A stretch of 64,000 nucleotides of DNA, from contig NC_133666.1 in the NCBI RefSeq assembly GCF_037893015.1, positions 657,872,772 to 657,936,771 on the forward strand, read 5' to 3'. The notes below the pieces were generated by a model, which was given only the letters and a program-made list of their open reading frames with translations, did not search any database and was not told the DNA's origin. Positions within the stretch are counted from its first letter, which is position 1. Every line of letters starts with the position of its first letter. This document shows positions 12,005 through 24,099 of the stretch, one piece after another. Both the position numbers and the translations under genes were made by a program. The stretch comes from Macrotis lagotis. Its lineage: Eukaryota > Chordata > Mammalia > Peramelemorphia > Peramelidae.

Positions 12005-12540
12005 GAAGCAGCATGTCCTAATGGAAAGCTTCAGAGTCAGGAAGTCCTGGGTTCAAGATATACATATGTGTATGTAGGTAAATATATATATAATATATAT
12101 ATATATTTACATATATTAGTTGTGACTCAGATGTCAAATTTGTCAAATGGGAATAATAATAGTGCCTCTCTTCAGAATTGTCTTTAAGATCAAATGATTT
12201 AATATTTTAAAGACACTTTTCAAGTCTTCAAAAACTACATAAATGCTAGCTATTATTACTATGAAGTTACTTATCCATCTAAGCCTAAGTTTCATCATCT
12301 GTAAAATCTGAGGACTAATATTTACAACAATTAACTCACAGGTTTGTGATAAGGAAAGTCCTCTATAAACCCTGAAGCACCACAGAAATGAGAGGTGATG
12401 ATGTTGGTGATGACAACAGCAACCACCTGAACTTAAGTCCCATCTCTCCCACATCTTGGCTGTGTGACCTAGCCAAGTTACTTAATCTGTCAAAGCTCTC
12501 AGAAAATTCTCTAAATCATGATGAAGGTGCTGAACTACAT
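12005..12540 (+). mobile_element. Two MIR-type SINE relics, the first interrupted by (TA)n
   Basis: The first MIR starts near 12,005 (GAAGTCCTGGGTTCAAGATA). A TA-rich microsatellite (12,057-12,116) interrupts it and it resumes to about 12,370. A second MIR core (GGCTGTGTGACCTAGCCAAG) lies at about 12,430-12,540. Confidence 0.6.
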
Positions 12541-12629
12541 TGGCAGGAGCTCTTCACAAAAAGCTCCATATAATCTCACCCAAAAATAATAATTACAGCA
12601 ATGACAAACAATAGTGAGAAGGAGAATAC

Positions 12630-13700
12630 TAATTGGTTCAAGAAGTGTAAGGCATTCCTGAATTGACAAATGGTCAAAGTATATGCAAAGACAATTCTTG
12701 GATGGAGAAAACAAAGCTATCTATTGTCATATGGAAAATTGTTCTAAATCATTATTGATTAGAGAAATGCAAATTTAAATATCTCTGAGGTGCCATCTCA
12801 CACTTCTCTGATTGGCCAATATGACCAGAAAGGAAAATGATCAATGTTGAAGGGGATGTGGGAAATCTAGGACATTAATGCATTGTTGGTGGAGCTGTGA
12901 ACTGATCCAATCTTTCTGGAGAACAATTTGGAATTATGCCCAAAGGGCAATAAAAATGTGCATGCCCTTTGATCCAGCAATACAACTACTGGGTCTGTAT
13001 CTTGAAGAGAACATGAAAAGGGTTAAAAATCCCACATGTACAAAAATATTCATAGCAGCTCTGTTTGTAGTGACAAAGAACTAGAAATTGAGGGGGTGCC
13101 CATCAATTGGGGAATAGCTGGATAAATTGTTGTATATGTATGTGATGGAACACTATTGTCCTATAAGAAATCATGAAGGATTGGATTTCAGAAAAACCTG
13201 GAAAGACTTGCATGAACAGAAGCTGAGTGAGATGAACAGAACCAGAAGAACATTATACACCTTAACAATAACATGGAATGATGCTCAACCTTGATAACTT
13301 GCTCATCCCATCAGAGCAATAATCAGGGACAATTTTAGGGGATTTGTGATGGAGAATGCTATCTGTATCTGGAGAAGGAACTGTAGAGTTTGAACAAAGA
13401 CCAAAGATTATTATCTTCAATTTTTAAAAGTTGACAGATGTATTACATAATTTTGATATCTCTAATGGTTTCTTTCTTCCTTTAGGATCTGGTGCTTTTT
13501 TTTCTCGTGACATTTAATTTGCATCTATGTATATCATGGAAGCAAATGTAAAGACTATATTGGAGTGTCTTCTGTTGGGGGGCAGGGAAGGAAGGGAGAG
13601 AAGGAGGAAAAAAAAATTTGTAAAATTCAAAACCTTACAAAAAATGATTGGTGAAACTACCATCATGTGTAATTGGAAAATAAATAAAATATTTATATAA
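12630..13700 (+). mobile_element. L1 3'-end fragment
   Basis: The fragment runs from the end of ORF2 to the 3' UTR: TGGTCAAAGTATATGCAAAG, ACATTAATGCATTGTTGGTG, GCCCTTTGATCCAGCAATAC, TGAGTGAGATGAACAGAACC, and an A-rich end near 13,690. The ORF at 12,878-13,084 (CWWSCELIQSFWR...) is the ORF2 C-terminal remnant. The copy is 5'-truncated. Confidence 0.85.
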
Positions 13701-13719
13701 TTTTTTTAAAAGAAATGTA

Positions 13720-15330
13720 AGGTAAATTCCTGTTGACAGAGACATCATGGGTATGAAGGAGATTTAAGAATATTTACAAAAAGACACTTATTAGTATAAA
13801 TGTCATAGTTCCCTATTAGATATTAACTTATTCATTGGAGCAGGAACTGCATTCTTTTGGGGGGAGGAGATGAATCAATGAATGAGTAAATCATTGAGTG
13901 AGTGAATGGAAAAATCATTTAAGTGTTTACTACATGCAAAGTGCTGAGGATGCCAAAAGAAAAGTAAGACAACCCTTGCTATCAGGGAAGAGAGTTCTGT
14001 TATAGAGAGATAAAAAGTGGTCCTTAGGGTGGGGCAGCAGTGCTGATGGCAATGCATCTTCTTCTGTGTCACAGTTATTGAGTCTGGACAGTGCCTAGGA
14101 CTTTAGTCTGGAGAAGATTCTTTTCTGTGTTTTCAGTAGCTGTCCGTGGAAGCTGAGAAGGCAAGGGAGGAAGTGCCTGAGGAGACAGCTTCCAGATGGT
14201 GAGTTCACAAGGTTTGCTACCTCCGCTACCTCTTAAGAGTGACTTCAGGGCTGGGTGCAGGATACCTGCAGGCACAGCTTTGCCTCCTCACTGCCCCTCA
14301 CAGAGTTCCACACACAGCAGCCCCTTACCAAATATTTACTGGATTACTTTAGTTCATCAACTTACAGATGAGGAAACTGAAGAAATCATTTAAAAAAGAA
14401 GAAATAACTTGCAACAGTGATTCAACACTTGGAATAACAACTTCAATTGATATATAAGTTTTAATGAAAGACAGCTACTGTGGGATGTGATATTCACCCA
14501 TATAGGAAAAGTTTATTAACCATCATCCTCCCCACTTCGCCCAACACACACACAACAAATCCTTCAAGATCCATCACTAAAGTCAGAGCCTCCCCCTCTC
14601 CAGAGATAATTCTCCTCCCTGAATCCTCTGCATTTTGTTTTACCCTCTCTTAGTCAAAAGAAATTGGATTCCTCCCCTGTTCTACATCATCGAGGCAGAA
14701 AATCAATGGAGAACTGAGAAGTCCCCATAGACCAAATCAGTTAAGATTCTGCTACTAAATACCCCAGATAGTTTCTTCCCCCACTTTGTCCCCACCCACC
14801 GGAGACAAGCTCTTGCTAGTTCCCACTTGCTTGCTCCGGCATACATACATGCAGAATAGCATGCGCATACCTAATTGGAACTGGAGGATTGTAATGACAC
14901 CTCATTGTCCCAAGGGACCCTTCAAGGGAAGGAAATGTGGCCCCATCCTTAGCTGTAGCAGATGGCTTCTTCAAGGTGACTAATTTTATAGTGTGCCGCC
15001 TGCCCGAGCACACCGAGAGGGAAAGACAGTTCTCAAATGGTTGACTCCAAGATGTTTCTTAGAGCAGAAAAGGAAAAATATTTGGAGGCAGAATTTTCTA
15101 TTCCAATGACCATGGAATTGCTAGAGAGCTCAGGGCCAAGAAGAGGTCTGACTCCTTCACAGGCACTAGGTCTATCCTATCCCAGCAGCTAAAGGGAAGA
15201 CTGTCTGTTCACCAACATATAAATTGTCAAACTACACAAGTAAGTCATTCTTAAAGAAAGGAACCTAAGTTATCGACAACAATACAAAAAAGTTCTGAAT
15301 CTCTGTTGCAATTCTGGGCTGTAACCCAAG
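13720..15330. other. Mostly unique non-coding sequence
   Basis: A MIR/L2-like fragment (AAGTGTTTACTACATGCAAA) lies at about 13,905-14,040. About 14,040-14,300 and 14,560-15,050 are unique and richer in GC. None of the short ORFs carries a recognisable domain. Confidence 0.4.
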
Positions 15331-15690
15331 GAGTTATTAATAAGAAGAAAGATCCCCAAAATGCCCAGCTATTTACAGCAGCCCTTGGAGTCAGGAGTAC
15401 CTGGGTTCAAATCGGGTCTCAGACACTTAATAATGACCTAGCTGTGTGGACTTGGGCAAGCCACTTAACCCCATTGCCTAGCAAAAAACTAAAAAAAAAA
15501 AGAATTGGAAACAAAGTAGATAGATGTCCAACAGTTGGGTAATGGCTAAAAAATGTGATAGATAAATGAAATATAATATTACTAAACTTTAAGAAATGAT
15601 GAGAAGCATCAAACAGAATTATATGAACTGATGTGGAATGCTGGACTGAGAAAACAAAATGCACAGTAACTACAACAACTTAAGAGGAAA
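15330..15690 (+). mobile_element. L1 3' fragment interrupted by a SINE
   Basis: AGCTATTTACAGCAGC (15,367) and AAGAATTGGAAACAAAGTAG (15,500) are the two halves of the L1 block that normally reads ...TATAGCAGCTCT...AAGAATTGGAAA. A SINE sits between them. Confidence 0.6.
15380..15500 (+). mobile_element. tRNA-derived marsupial SINE, 5'-truncated
   Basis: It starts at TTGGAGTCAGGAGTACC and runs through GACACTTAATAATGACC to the A-rich tail. Confidence 0.85.
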
Positions 15691-15696
15691 GAACAA

Positions 15697-15697
15697 T

Positions 15698-15745
<48 letters not shown>
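15697..15745. repeat. (CA)n microsatellite
   Basis: About 23 uninterrupted CA units. Confidence 0.95.
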
Positions 15746-15747
<2 letters not shown>

Positions 15748-15767
15748 GAAACAACAAAAGTAAATGT

Positions 15768-15930
15768 TGGGGGCGACTAGGTGGCACAGTGAATAGAGCA
15801 CAGGCCCTGGAGTCAGGAGTACCTGAGTTCAAATGTGGCCTCAGACACTTAATAATTACCTGGCTGTGTGGCCCTGGGCAAGCCACTTAATCCCATTGCC
15901 TTTCAAAAACCTATTAAAAAAAAAAAAAAG
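15768..15930 (+). mobile_element. tRNA-derived marsupial SINE, full length
   Basis: It has the head GGGGCGACTAGGTGGCACAG, the middle CACTTAATAATTACCTGGCT and a poly-A end. The GTAAATGTTG words before (15,759) and after (15,930) it look like a target-site duplication. Confidence 0.9.
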
Positions 15931-16129
15931 TAAATGTTGCAAAAAATCAAAATTACAAAGAAAAACCATGCCTTGAAAAAAAGACATCTGAGAAGACACT
16001 CCTAACCCACTCTTTGACAAAGTGGGAGGCTCATAAATGTTGCATGTTAAACATATTTTCAAACTTTTCCAATATGTTGACCAGTTACACTGATTTTCCC
16101 TCTTTTTGTCTCTAAAAATACTATTTGTT

Positions 16130-16341
16130 ACCATTATATTACTATGTAACTTTACTATCTCATACTTTATTTTTCTTCCTTAAGGATATGATTTCTCTGT
16201 CATCACATTCAGCTGAGATCAATATGTACTATGGAAGCAATGTAAAGACTAATAGACTGCCTTCTGTGGAGGGTGGGGGGAGGGAAGCAAGAATGGGGGG
16301 GGATTGTAAACTTGAAATAAATAAAATCTTTCTTAAAAAAA
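16130..16341 (+). mobile_element. Very short 5'-truncated L1 3' UTR
   Basis: It matches the end of the larger L1 at 23,825-24,035 (ACTTTACTATCTCATACT, GATTTCTCTGTCATCACATT, AATAAAATCTTTCTTAAA). AAAAATACTATTTGTT occurs at 16,114-16,129 before it and at 16,504-16,519 after the adjacent SINE, so this is a discrete insertion of about 210 bp. Confidence 0.85.
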
Positions 16342-16351
16342 ATACTATTTT

Positions 16352-16503
16352 GGGGTGGCTAGGTAGTGCAGTGGATAGAGCACCGGCCCTGGAGTCAGGA
16401 GTACCTAAGTTCAAATCCAGCCTCAGACACTTAATAATTACCTAGCCGTGTGGCCTTGGGCAAGCCACTTAACCCCATTTGCCTTGCAAAAAAAAAACAA
16501 AAA
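16352..16503 (+). mobile_element. tRNA-derived marsupial SINE, nested at the L1 3' junction
   Basis: It is full length. AAAAATACTATTT lies immediately before (16,338-16,350) and after (16,504-16,516), so the SINE landed inside the downstream target-site duplication of the L1 insertion. Confidence 0.9.
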
Positions 16504-16569
16504 AAAAATACTATTTGTTCTATGGTATGGGTCTATGGGAAGAAAATGGGGAAACTGTTGATATAAAAA

Positions 16570-17480
16570 AATAAAAGACATCTATAAAAAAATTAAAGTA
16601 ATGCATATTCCCCTTCACAACTATTAAATTGGCAAAAGTGACAATAAAAGGAAAAAATGTCCCCCCTCCTCAATTGTTGAAGGGTCTAAGGGAAAGTAGG
16701 CACACGGAAGCACTATTGATAGAATTGTGAAATAGTCTGGTCATTCTGAAAGGCATTAAGAACTATGACCCTAAAATCACTCTTTTGTCAGCAAAGGCCA
16801 TATGAAGTATATAATAAAAAAAAAAAAGATCAAGGATAGGGGCATCTAGGTGGTGCAGTGGCTAAAACACTGGCCCTGGAGTCAGGAGGACCTGAGTTCA
16901 AATCCAGCCCTTAATAATTACCTAGCTGTGTGACCTTGGACAAGTCACTTAATCCCATTGCCTTGCAAAAACAAAACAAAAAAAATGATCAAGAATAGAA
17001 GAATTTTTTTAAATACATATACGTGCTTGTGTGTCAGCTCTGCTTATTATAGCAGACTTGAAACTAAGAGGACATCCACCAGTTGGGAAATGACAACACA
17101 TAAAGCATAGGAATGCAATGGAATACTTAATGTGCTGTAAAAATGACAGGGATATTTTCAGAAAAATCCAGGAAGACTCATGAACTGATACTGACTAAAA
17201 TGAGAAAAACCAGACTAATTTATACAATAATTACAACACTGAAAAGGCAACAATACAATGTTCAACACAATACTAACCATGATTCCAAAGGACTGGTGAT
17301 GAATCCAACTCCTAAGAAAAAGGTGATGAATTGACAGTACAGAAGGATAATTACATTTTTGGACATAGTTAATGTGTGATTTTTTTTTGTTTATTTGTTT
17401 AAATATGCTAATTCATTACTAGGTTTGGGAAAGTGTTTGTTTTTAATGGGGAAGTGGTATGTGGGATGACAGAGGCATAA
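16570..17480 (+). mobile_element. Diverged L1 3' fragment interrupted by a SINE
   Basis: GCATATTCCCCTTCACAACT, CCACCAGTTGGGAAATGACA, GGAAGACTCATGAACTGATA and AATAAAGTTGGTCAATG follow the order of the L1 3' end but are strongly mutated. Confidence 0.6.
16840..16986 (+). mobile_element. tRNA-derived marsupial SINE with target-site duplication
   Basis: It is flanked by GATCAAGGATAG (16,828-16,839) and GATCAAGAATAG (16,987-16,998). The body lacks a few bases of the GACACTTAATAATT block. Confidence 0.9.
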
Positions 17481-17769
17481 AATAAAGTTGGTCAATGAAG
17501 CATTGTTAAAAGGCACTGAAGAGAACAGAAGAAAGTTCACAAGGAGACAAAGATAAGCAAGACAGCTCTGACACTAACATGTTGAATTTATTATATACTG
17601 TTTTGAAAAACAAGCTGTAAGTAATAGAAATATGCACTTTCATGTCCAAATCTCTTTTTCTTTTCTCCTTAATATGTAGACCTGTCAAAGTCTGTGGGCA
17701 TTGTCAAGTTCAGTATAATCAAAAAGAATAAAGCTAATTTTTTGAAATAAGAATAATCTGGGGGTACAA

Positions 17770-18780
17770 ATGTTAATGAATTAAATTTTCATTTTTATTG
17801 ATGAATTTTGTTCTTACACTTTCATTTCCAAATATGTTCCTCTTTCCTTCCCTCCCCAGAGAGCCATCCACCATAACACTATTTTTTAAAAGTAGTTCAG
17901 AAAAGCTCAATATTAACCAAGTTTTTCAGAGTACAGTATTGGGCACATACTAGTACTTGCTGTTTTTGTTTCTTTTATTCTGAACTAAAGAACTAAAATG
18001 AAGCATTTCCATACATACTAGAACAGAAAAGTTATGATTATAAATGAAATTGAAAATCTATTATGTACAATTTACTATTCCTTTAAAAATCTATAATAAA
18101 ATTCTCTTGTAACTTTCTTTTTTTCCTGTTTTTTCTTCTCTCCTCCTCACCCTAGAGATCACTGCCATTAAACGTAAATATGTATATACATGTAAAACTA
18201 TCAGTTCTTTCTCTGGATGTAAATAGCGTCTTCCTTCATATGTCTTTTGTAGTTAATTTGGATATTTATAATAGTCAAAATGACAGTCTCCCAAATTTGC
18301 TCTCACAACATTATTGCTGTTATTATTATATGCAACATTCTCTTGATTCTTCTCATTTTGTTCTTCATTACTTCATGCAAATATATCAATGTCTTTTTTT
18401 TAGTAGCATAGTAGTTTTTCATCACAATCATATATAACAACTTGTTCCACCATTTTCTAGTTGATGGGCATCTCCTCATTAATAAATATTTGTTGACCTT
18501 ACTTGATCTGGCATCAAGTTCAATGTTCTATATTTATAGTTCCTAATCTCTACAACAAAGGAAGAGGGTACATTTTCTCATGTCTTCTTTGAAGTTATAA
18601 CCTGGCCATTACACAGCATTCAGATTTTTTTTCCCCTTTTCATTTACACAGTTAATGATATCATGTATACTGTCTTCTTCTTGCTGCTGACTTCATTTTA
18701 TAACAGTTCATGTAAGTCTTCTCATGCATCTCTGCATTTTTCATATTCATCACCCAATATTCTGCATACACATTAAATTA
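17770..18780 (-). mobile_element. L1 3'-end fragments, antisense
   Basis: AGAGAGCCATCCACCATAAC, GTAGCATAGTAGTTTTTCAT, TTGTTCCACCATTTTCTAGT and TGATGGGCATCTCCTCATTA are the reverse complement of L1 3' sequence. A second piece lies at 18,590-18,780. Boundaries are approximate. Confidence 0.6.
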
Positions 18781-19390
18781 ATTAACTTCTAAAATTAGAG
18801 GCAAAACCTGGTCAGTCCTCTCTCACTGGGCAGATATATGTGTCATCCACTCTACCACTATTTTATCTACCAGGATCACTCATAACTTCCTGGCTGACCA
18901 TTTCCTCATACTGTACTCTCAGTTTATTATTTCTGCTTTGGGAATAAGTCATAAATGGAAAAAAACCCATTCCCATGTAACCAATGACCAGTTAAGGCAG
19001 TGTGATAGATGAAAGCCCTAAAAATCCCCTAGAACTAAAATCAAAAGAGAACTGGGTTGGAGCCCGCCCTTCAAAGACCCTTGGATTTCATTAAAACTCA
19101 CCTAATTTTTCCATAAGACAGGCTTAATACTTACACTTACAAAGTACTTTGTAAAAATAAAGGCAATAATGTATATAGGGGTGTCCCAAAAACTATTCAA
19201 GTTATAGCATATGGAGATTTAATGCCTCCCTATGAGAATCACTAAATAAAGACTTGGACTGAAGCTAGCAGTTGTCCTCTCCTCTTTAAGCTATTTGAGC
19301 TTAAAACTGTATTATGATTTTTTGGAAAATACAGAACTGTATATAGAACTCTAAAATTTGCATAACATTTACATTTATTACATAAATTAT
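18780..19390. other. Unassigned AT-rich non-coding sequence
   Basis: No exon is seen. GGGTGTCCCAAAAACTATTC at 19,180 resembles an end of the mariner-like MITE at 28,094. Confidence 0.35.
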
Positions 19391-19392
19391 AA

Positions 19393-19500
19393 CAGCTAGG
19401 TGTCCTCACAAACTTAGAGACAAGAAGACTTGAATTCAAATATGGCTAAATCTGTCCTCAGATACCTCCTAGTTGTGTGACCATGGGCAAGTCATTTAAC
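19393..19500 (+). mobile_element. tRNA-derived SINE, 5' part only
   Basis: AGCTAGGTGTCCTCACAAAC, ATTCAAATATGGCTAAATC and GACCATGGGCAAGTCATTTA are the SINE body. It is cut at about 19,500, where L1 sequence begins. Confidence 0.65.
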
Positions 19501-19687
19501 AGTAAGGAGAAAGGAGGATGGAGGGAGACTGAATGGGGTAAATCTCATTACATCAAGAGGTACAAAAGACCTATTATAATTGAGGGAAAGAAGGGAGGAG
19601 GTGAGAACCACCTGAATCTTCATCTCATCAGACTTGGCTTAAAGTTAACTTAGACACAGTTAAGTTAAGAAACTTATCTTACCTTTC

Positions 19688-19810
19688 AAGCATTAAAAAG
19701 GGGAAAAGGGGAGGGGATGAGAAGTGGGAGAAAAAGGGGAGCTAACAGAAGGAAGGGAAGAAGGGGAAAAGGGAAAGGGAAAAGAAAGGGGAGGGGTTGA
19801 TATAAGAGGG
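19688..19810. repeat. Purine-rich low-complexity tract in the L1
   Basis: The stretch is almost pure A/G with many GGGG and GGGGA runs, just before the ORF2 remnant. The 119-aa antisense ORF over it is an artefact of the composition. Confidence 0.8.
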
Positions 19811-19983
19811 CAAACACACTGAAGGTGGCAGTATTCAAAAACAAAACACTGGGGAATATGGATAAAGGGGAAAAAGGGGAAAAATACAAACAGAAGGAAG
19901 ATAGCATGGAGGGCAATAAAGAGTTAGTAATTATAACTTTGAATGTGGATGGCATGAACTCTCCCTTAAAACATAAGCAGATG

Positions 19984-20133
19984 AGGCTGCTAGGTGGCAT
20001 AGTGGATAAAACACCGGCCCTGGAGTCAGGAGTACCTGGGTTCAAATCCGGTCTCAGACACTTAATAATTACCTAGCTGTGTGGCCTTGGGCAAGCCACT
20101 TAACACCATTTGCCTTGCAAAAACTTAAAAAAA
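19984..20133 (+). mobile_element. tRNA-derived marsupial SINE inside the L1
   Basis: It is full length (GGCTGCTAGGTGGCATAGTG to an A-rich tail). It lies exactly between the ORF2 N-terminal piece and the endonuclease C-terminal piece. No matching target-site duplication is visible, as expected if a deletion accompanied or followed insertion. Confidence 0.9.
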
Positions 20134-21634
20134 AAGAAAAAAGAAAACTTAGATATGATAGACTTATGGAGGAAACTGAATGGGGATGTAAAGGAATATA
20201 CTTTTTTTCTGCAGTACATGGCACTTACACAAAAATGAACCATGTACTAGGGCATAAAAACTTAATGATCAACTGCAGATAGGCAGAAATAGTGAATACA
20301 TCTTTCTCAGATCATAATGCAATAAAAATTATATGCAATACTGGGCCAGGGAGACAGACCCAGAACTACTGGAAATTAAATAATCTCATTTTAAAGAATG
20401 AGTGGATCAAGCAACAAATTATAGAAAGAATTAATTATTTCATCTTAGATAATGACAATAATGAAACAACATACCAAAACCTATGGGATACATTCAAGAC
20501 GGCTATCAGGGGACATATTATATCTTTAAATGATTACATGAATAAATTAGAGAAAGAAAAAGATCAATGAACTAAATATGCAACTAAAAAAATTGGAGAA
20601 AGAACAAATTAAACCCCCCCCAATTAAATACCAAATTAGAAATTCTAAAAATTAAAGGAGAAATTAATAAAATCAAAAGCAAGACAACTATTCAACTAAT
20701 AAATAAAACCAAGAGCTGGTTTTATGAAAAAAAACAATAAAATTGATACACTTCTGGTAAATTTTATTTAAAAAAAGAAAGAAAACCATATTTCTGGTAT
20801 CATAAATGAAAAAGGTGAACTCACTACCAATGAGGAGGAAATTAAAATAATAATTCAGAATTATTTTGCCCAGGTATATGCCAATAAATTTGACAATCTA
20901 AGTGAAATTTATGCATATTTACAAAACTATAAGTGTCCAGATTAAATGAAGAGGAAATTAAAAACTTAAATAATCCTATCTCAGAAAAAGCCATTATTAA
21001 ACTCTCTAAGAAAAAATCTCCAGGGCCAGATGGATTCACAAGTGAATTCTATCAAACATTTAAGGAACAATTGGTCCCAATTCTATATAAACTCTTTGGA
21101 AAAATAGGTGAAAATGGAACTCTGCCTAACTTTTTCTATGACACCAATGTGGTGCTGATACCTAAACCAGGAAGAGGTAAAACAGGGAAAGAAAATTATA
21201 GACCTATCTCCCCGATGAATATAGATACAAAAATCTTAAATAAAATCTTAGCAAAATGATTACAACAAGTTATCACTAGGATAATACATTATAACCAAGT
21301 AGGATTTATCCCAGGAATGCAAGGTTGTTTCAATATTAGGAAAACTGTTAGGATAATTAATTATATCAATAACAAACCCATCAGAAATCATGTGATCATA
21401 TCAATAGATGCTGAAAAAAGCTTTTGACAAAATACAACACCCATTCCTACTAAAAACACTAGAGAGTTTAGGAATAAATGGTTTGTTCCTTAGAATAATA
21501 AGCAGTATCTATCTGAAACCATTAACAAGCATTATATTCAATGGGGATAAACTAGAGGCATTCCCAATAAGATCAGGGGTGAAACAAGGATGCCTATTAT
21601 CACCACTACTATTCAATATCATATTAGAAATGTT

Positions 21635-21786
21635 GGGGCAGCTAGGTGGCACAGTGAATAGAGCACTGGCCCTGGAGTCAGGAGTACCTGAGTTCAAATC
21701 CAGCCTCAGACACTTAATAATTACCTAGCTGTGTGGCCTTGGGCAAGTCACTTAACCCCATTGTCTTGAAAAATCCTAAAAAAAGA
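21635..21786 (+). mobile_element. tRNA-derived marsupial SINE inside L1 ORF2, with target-site duplication
   Basis: It is flanked by AGAAATGTT at 21,626-21,634 and 21,792-21,800. It splits the reverse-transcriptase region just upstream of the FADD motif. Confidence 0.92.
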
Positions 21787-22388
21787 AAGAAAGAAATGTT
21801 AGCCTCAGCAATAAGAGAAGAAAAAGAAATTGAAGGAATTAGAATTGGGAAGGAGGAGACAAAACTCTCACTCTTTGCAGATGACATGATGGTATACCTA
21901 GAGAATACCAAAAAGTCATCTAAAAAACTACTAGAAATAATTAACAAATTTAGCAAAGTCACAGGATATAAAATAAATCCTCATAAATCCTCAACATTAC
22001 TATATATGACTAGGAAGAAAAAGCAGAAAGAGCTAGAAAAAGAGATTCCATTCAAAGTAACCTCAGACAAAATAAAATACCTGTGAGTCTACCTGCCAAG
22101 GCAGACTCAAAAATTTTTTTAAAACAATTACAAAACACTTCTCATGCAAATTAAATCATATTTAAATACCTGTGCAAACATCAACTGTTCATGCATAGGT
22201 CAAGCTAATGTAATAAAAATGACAATTCTACCAAAACTAAACTACTTGTTTGGTGCCCTACCAATCAAAATTCCAAAAAAGTACTTTAATGAGTTTGAAA
22301 AAATTATAAGTAAATTCATTTGGAGAATTTCCAGGGATTCAATGAAAAAAAGTGCAAAAGAAGGTGGCTTAGCCTTATCAGATCTAAA

Positions 22389-22481
22389 ATTATATTATAT
22401 TATATTTATTATATTATATTATATTATATTATATTATATTATATTATATTATATTATATTATATTATATTATATTATATTG
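22389..22481. repeat. (TATAT)n expansion inside L1 ORF2
   Basis: Repeated TTATA pentamers. The word GATCTAAAATTATATTAT occurs at 22,381 and again at 22,492, 111 bp apart (37 codons), so the ORF2 frame runs straight through the array. Confidence 0.9.
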
Positions 22482-24099
22482 GAAGTTCAGAGATCTAAAA
22501 TTATATTATAAAGCATCAGTCATCAAAACTGTCTAGAAATGTAGTTGTGGATCAGTGGAATAGATTAGGTTGCAATAACAGGAAATGATTATAGTAATCT
22601 GCTGTTTGATAAGCCCAAAGAGTCCAGCTATTGGGATAAAAACTCCCTCTTTAATAAAAACTGTTGGGAAAATTGGAAGTTAGTATGGAAGAAACTTGGA
22701 TTAGAACAACATCTCACATCCTGTATCCAAATGGATACAGAATTTAGACATAAAAAAACAATATTATAAGCAAACTAGAAGATCAAGGAGTAGTTTACCT
22801 GTCAGATCTATGGAAAGGGAAGCAGTTTATGACCAAGGAAGAGATGGAGAACATCATTAAAAACAAACTAGATAATTTTTATTACATTAAATTTAAAAGC
22901 TTTTGCACAGACAAAACCACTGTAACCAAGGTCAAAAGAAATGTAGTAAATTGGGAAACAATTTTTAAACTAGTATTTCTGACAAAGGACTCATTTCTAA
23001 AATATACATAGAACTGAGTCAAATTTTCAAAAAAAACCAGCCATTCCCCATTTGACAAATGGTCAAAGGATGTGCAAAGGCAGTTTACAGATGAGGAAAT
23101 CAAAGTTATCCATAGTTATATGAAAAATTGCTCCAAATCATTACTTATTAGAGAAATGCAAATTAAAGCATCTCTGAGATATCACCTCACACCTTTCAGA
23201 CTGGCCAGTATGACCAGAAAGGACAAGGAAGGGATGCAGAAAATCTGTGACACTAATACATTGTTGGTGGAGCTATGAACTCATCCAACCTTTCTGGAGA
23301 GCAATTTGGAATAATGACAGAAGGGCATCAAAAATGTGCATACCCTTTGATTCAGAAATATCACTACTGGGTCTATACCCTGAAGAAATTTTGAAAAAGG
23401 GTAAAAATATCATTATATTTATAATGATATAACATATAATGAAAAAACATTTATAGCAGCTCTGTTTGTGGTGGCAAAAAAATGGAAATTAAATGAATGT
23501 CCTTCAATTGGGCAATGGCTTAACAAACTGTAGCATATGCATGTCATGGAATGCTATTATTCTATTAAAAACCAGGAGGGATGGGGATGCAGGGAAGCCT
23601 GGAGGGATTTGCATGAACTGATGCTGAGTGAAATAAGTAGAACCAGAAAAACAGCAACATGGGGGTGATAATCAACTTTGAAGGACTTGTTCATTCCATC
23701 AGTGCAACAACCAGGGACAATTTCAGGCTATCTGCAATGCAGAATACCATCTGTATCCAGAGAAAAATTATGGGCTTTGAACAAAGACCAAAGACTAATA
23801 CCTTCAAATTAGAAAAAAAAAACGGTTATCTTGTTATGTAATTTTACTATCTCATACTTTATTTTTCTTCCTTAAGGACGTGATTTCTCTGTCATCACAT
23901 TCAGCTGAAATCGATGCATAACATGGAAACAATGTAAAGACTAACAGAATGCCTTCTGTGGGGGGTGGGAGGAGGGAAGCAAGAATGGGGAAAATTTGTA
24001 AAACTCAAAAGAAATAAAATCTTTCTAAAAAAAAAAAAAGAAAAAAGAAAATTATTTGCCAAGATCAAACAGCTTAGAAGGTAGTACTAAGGCCAAAAC

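Larger units (their letters stand above)
19505..24035 (+). mobile_element. Decayed L1 with ORF2 remnants, two internal SINEs and an AT expansion
   Basis: A purine-rich leader (19,688-19,810) precedes the ORF2 start (19,910-19,985; ITLNVDGMNSPLK resembles the L1 endonuclease N terminus). The middle of the endonuclease is missing. The frame resumes near 20,160 with the endonuclease C terminus (HGTYTKMNH...SDHNAI). The reverse-transcriptase region follows (20,933-22,086), with [20 protein letters not shown] and the catalytic FADD (21,876-21,890, FADDMMVY). The 3' UTR ends in poly-A near 24,035. Frameshifts and stops (for example after 21,259, 22,086 and 22,536) make it non-functional. The SINE-free flanks of each break read in L1 order. 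Confidence 0.9.

Noticed and set aside
19686..20045. 119-codon minus-strand ORF rich in Pro/Leu/Phe
   Set aside because: It is a translation of the purine-rich tract and a SINE inside the L1.
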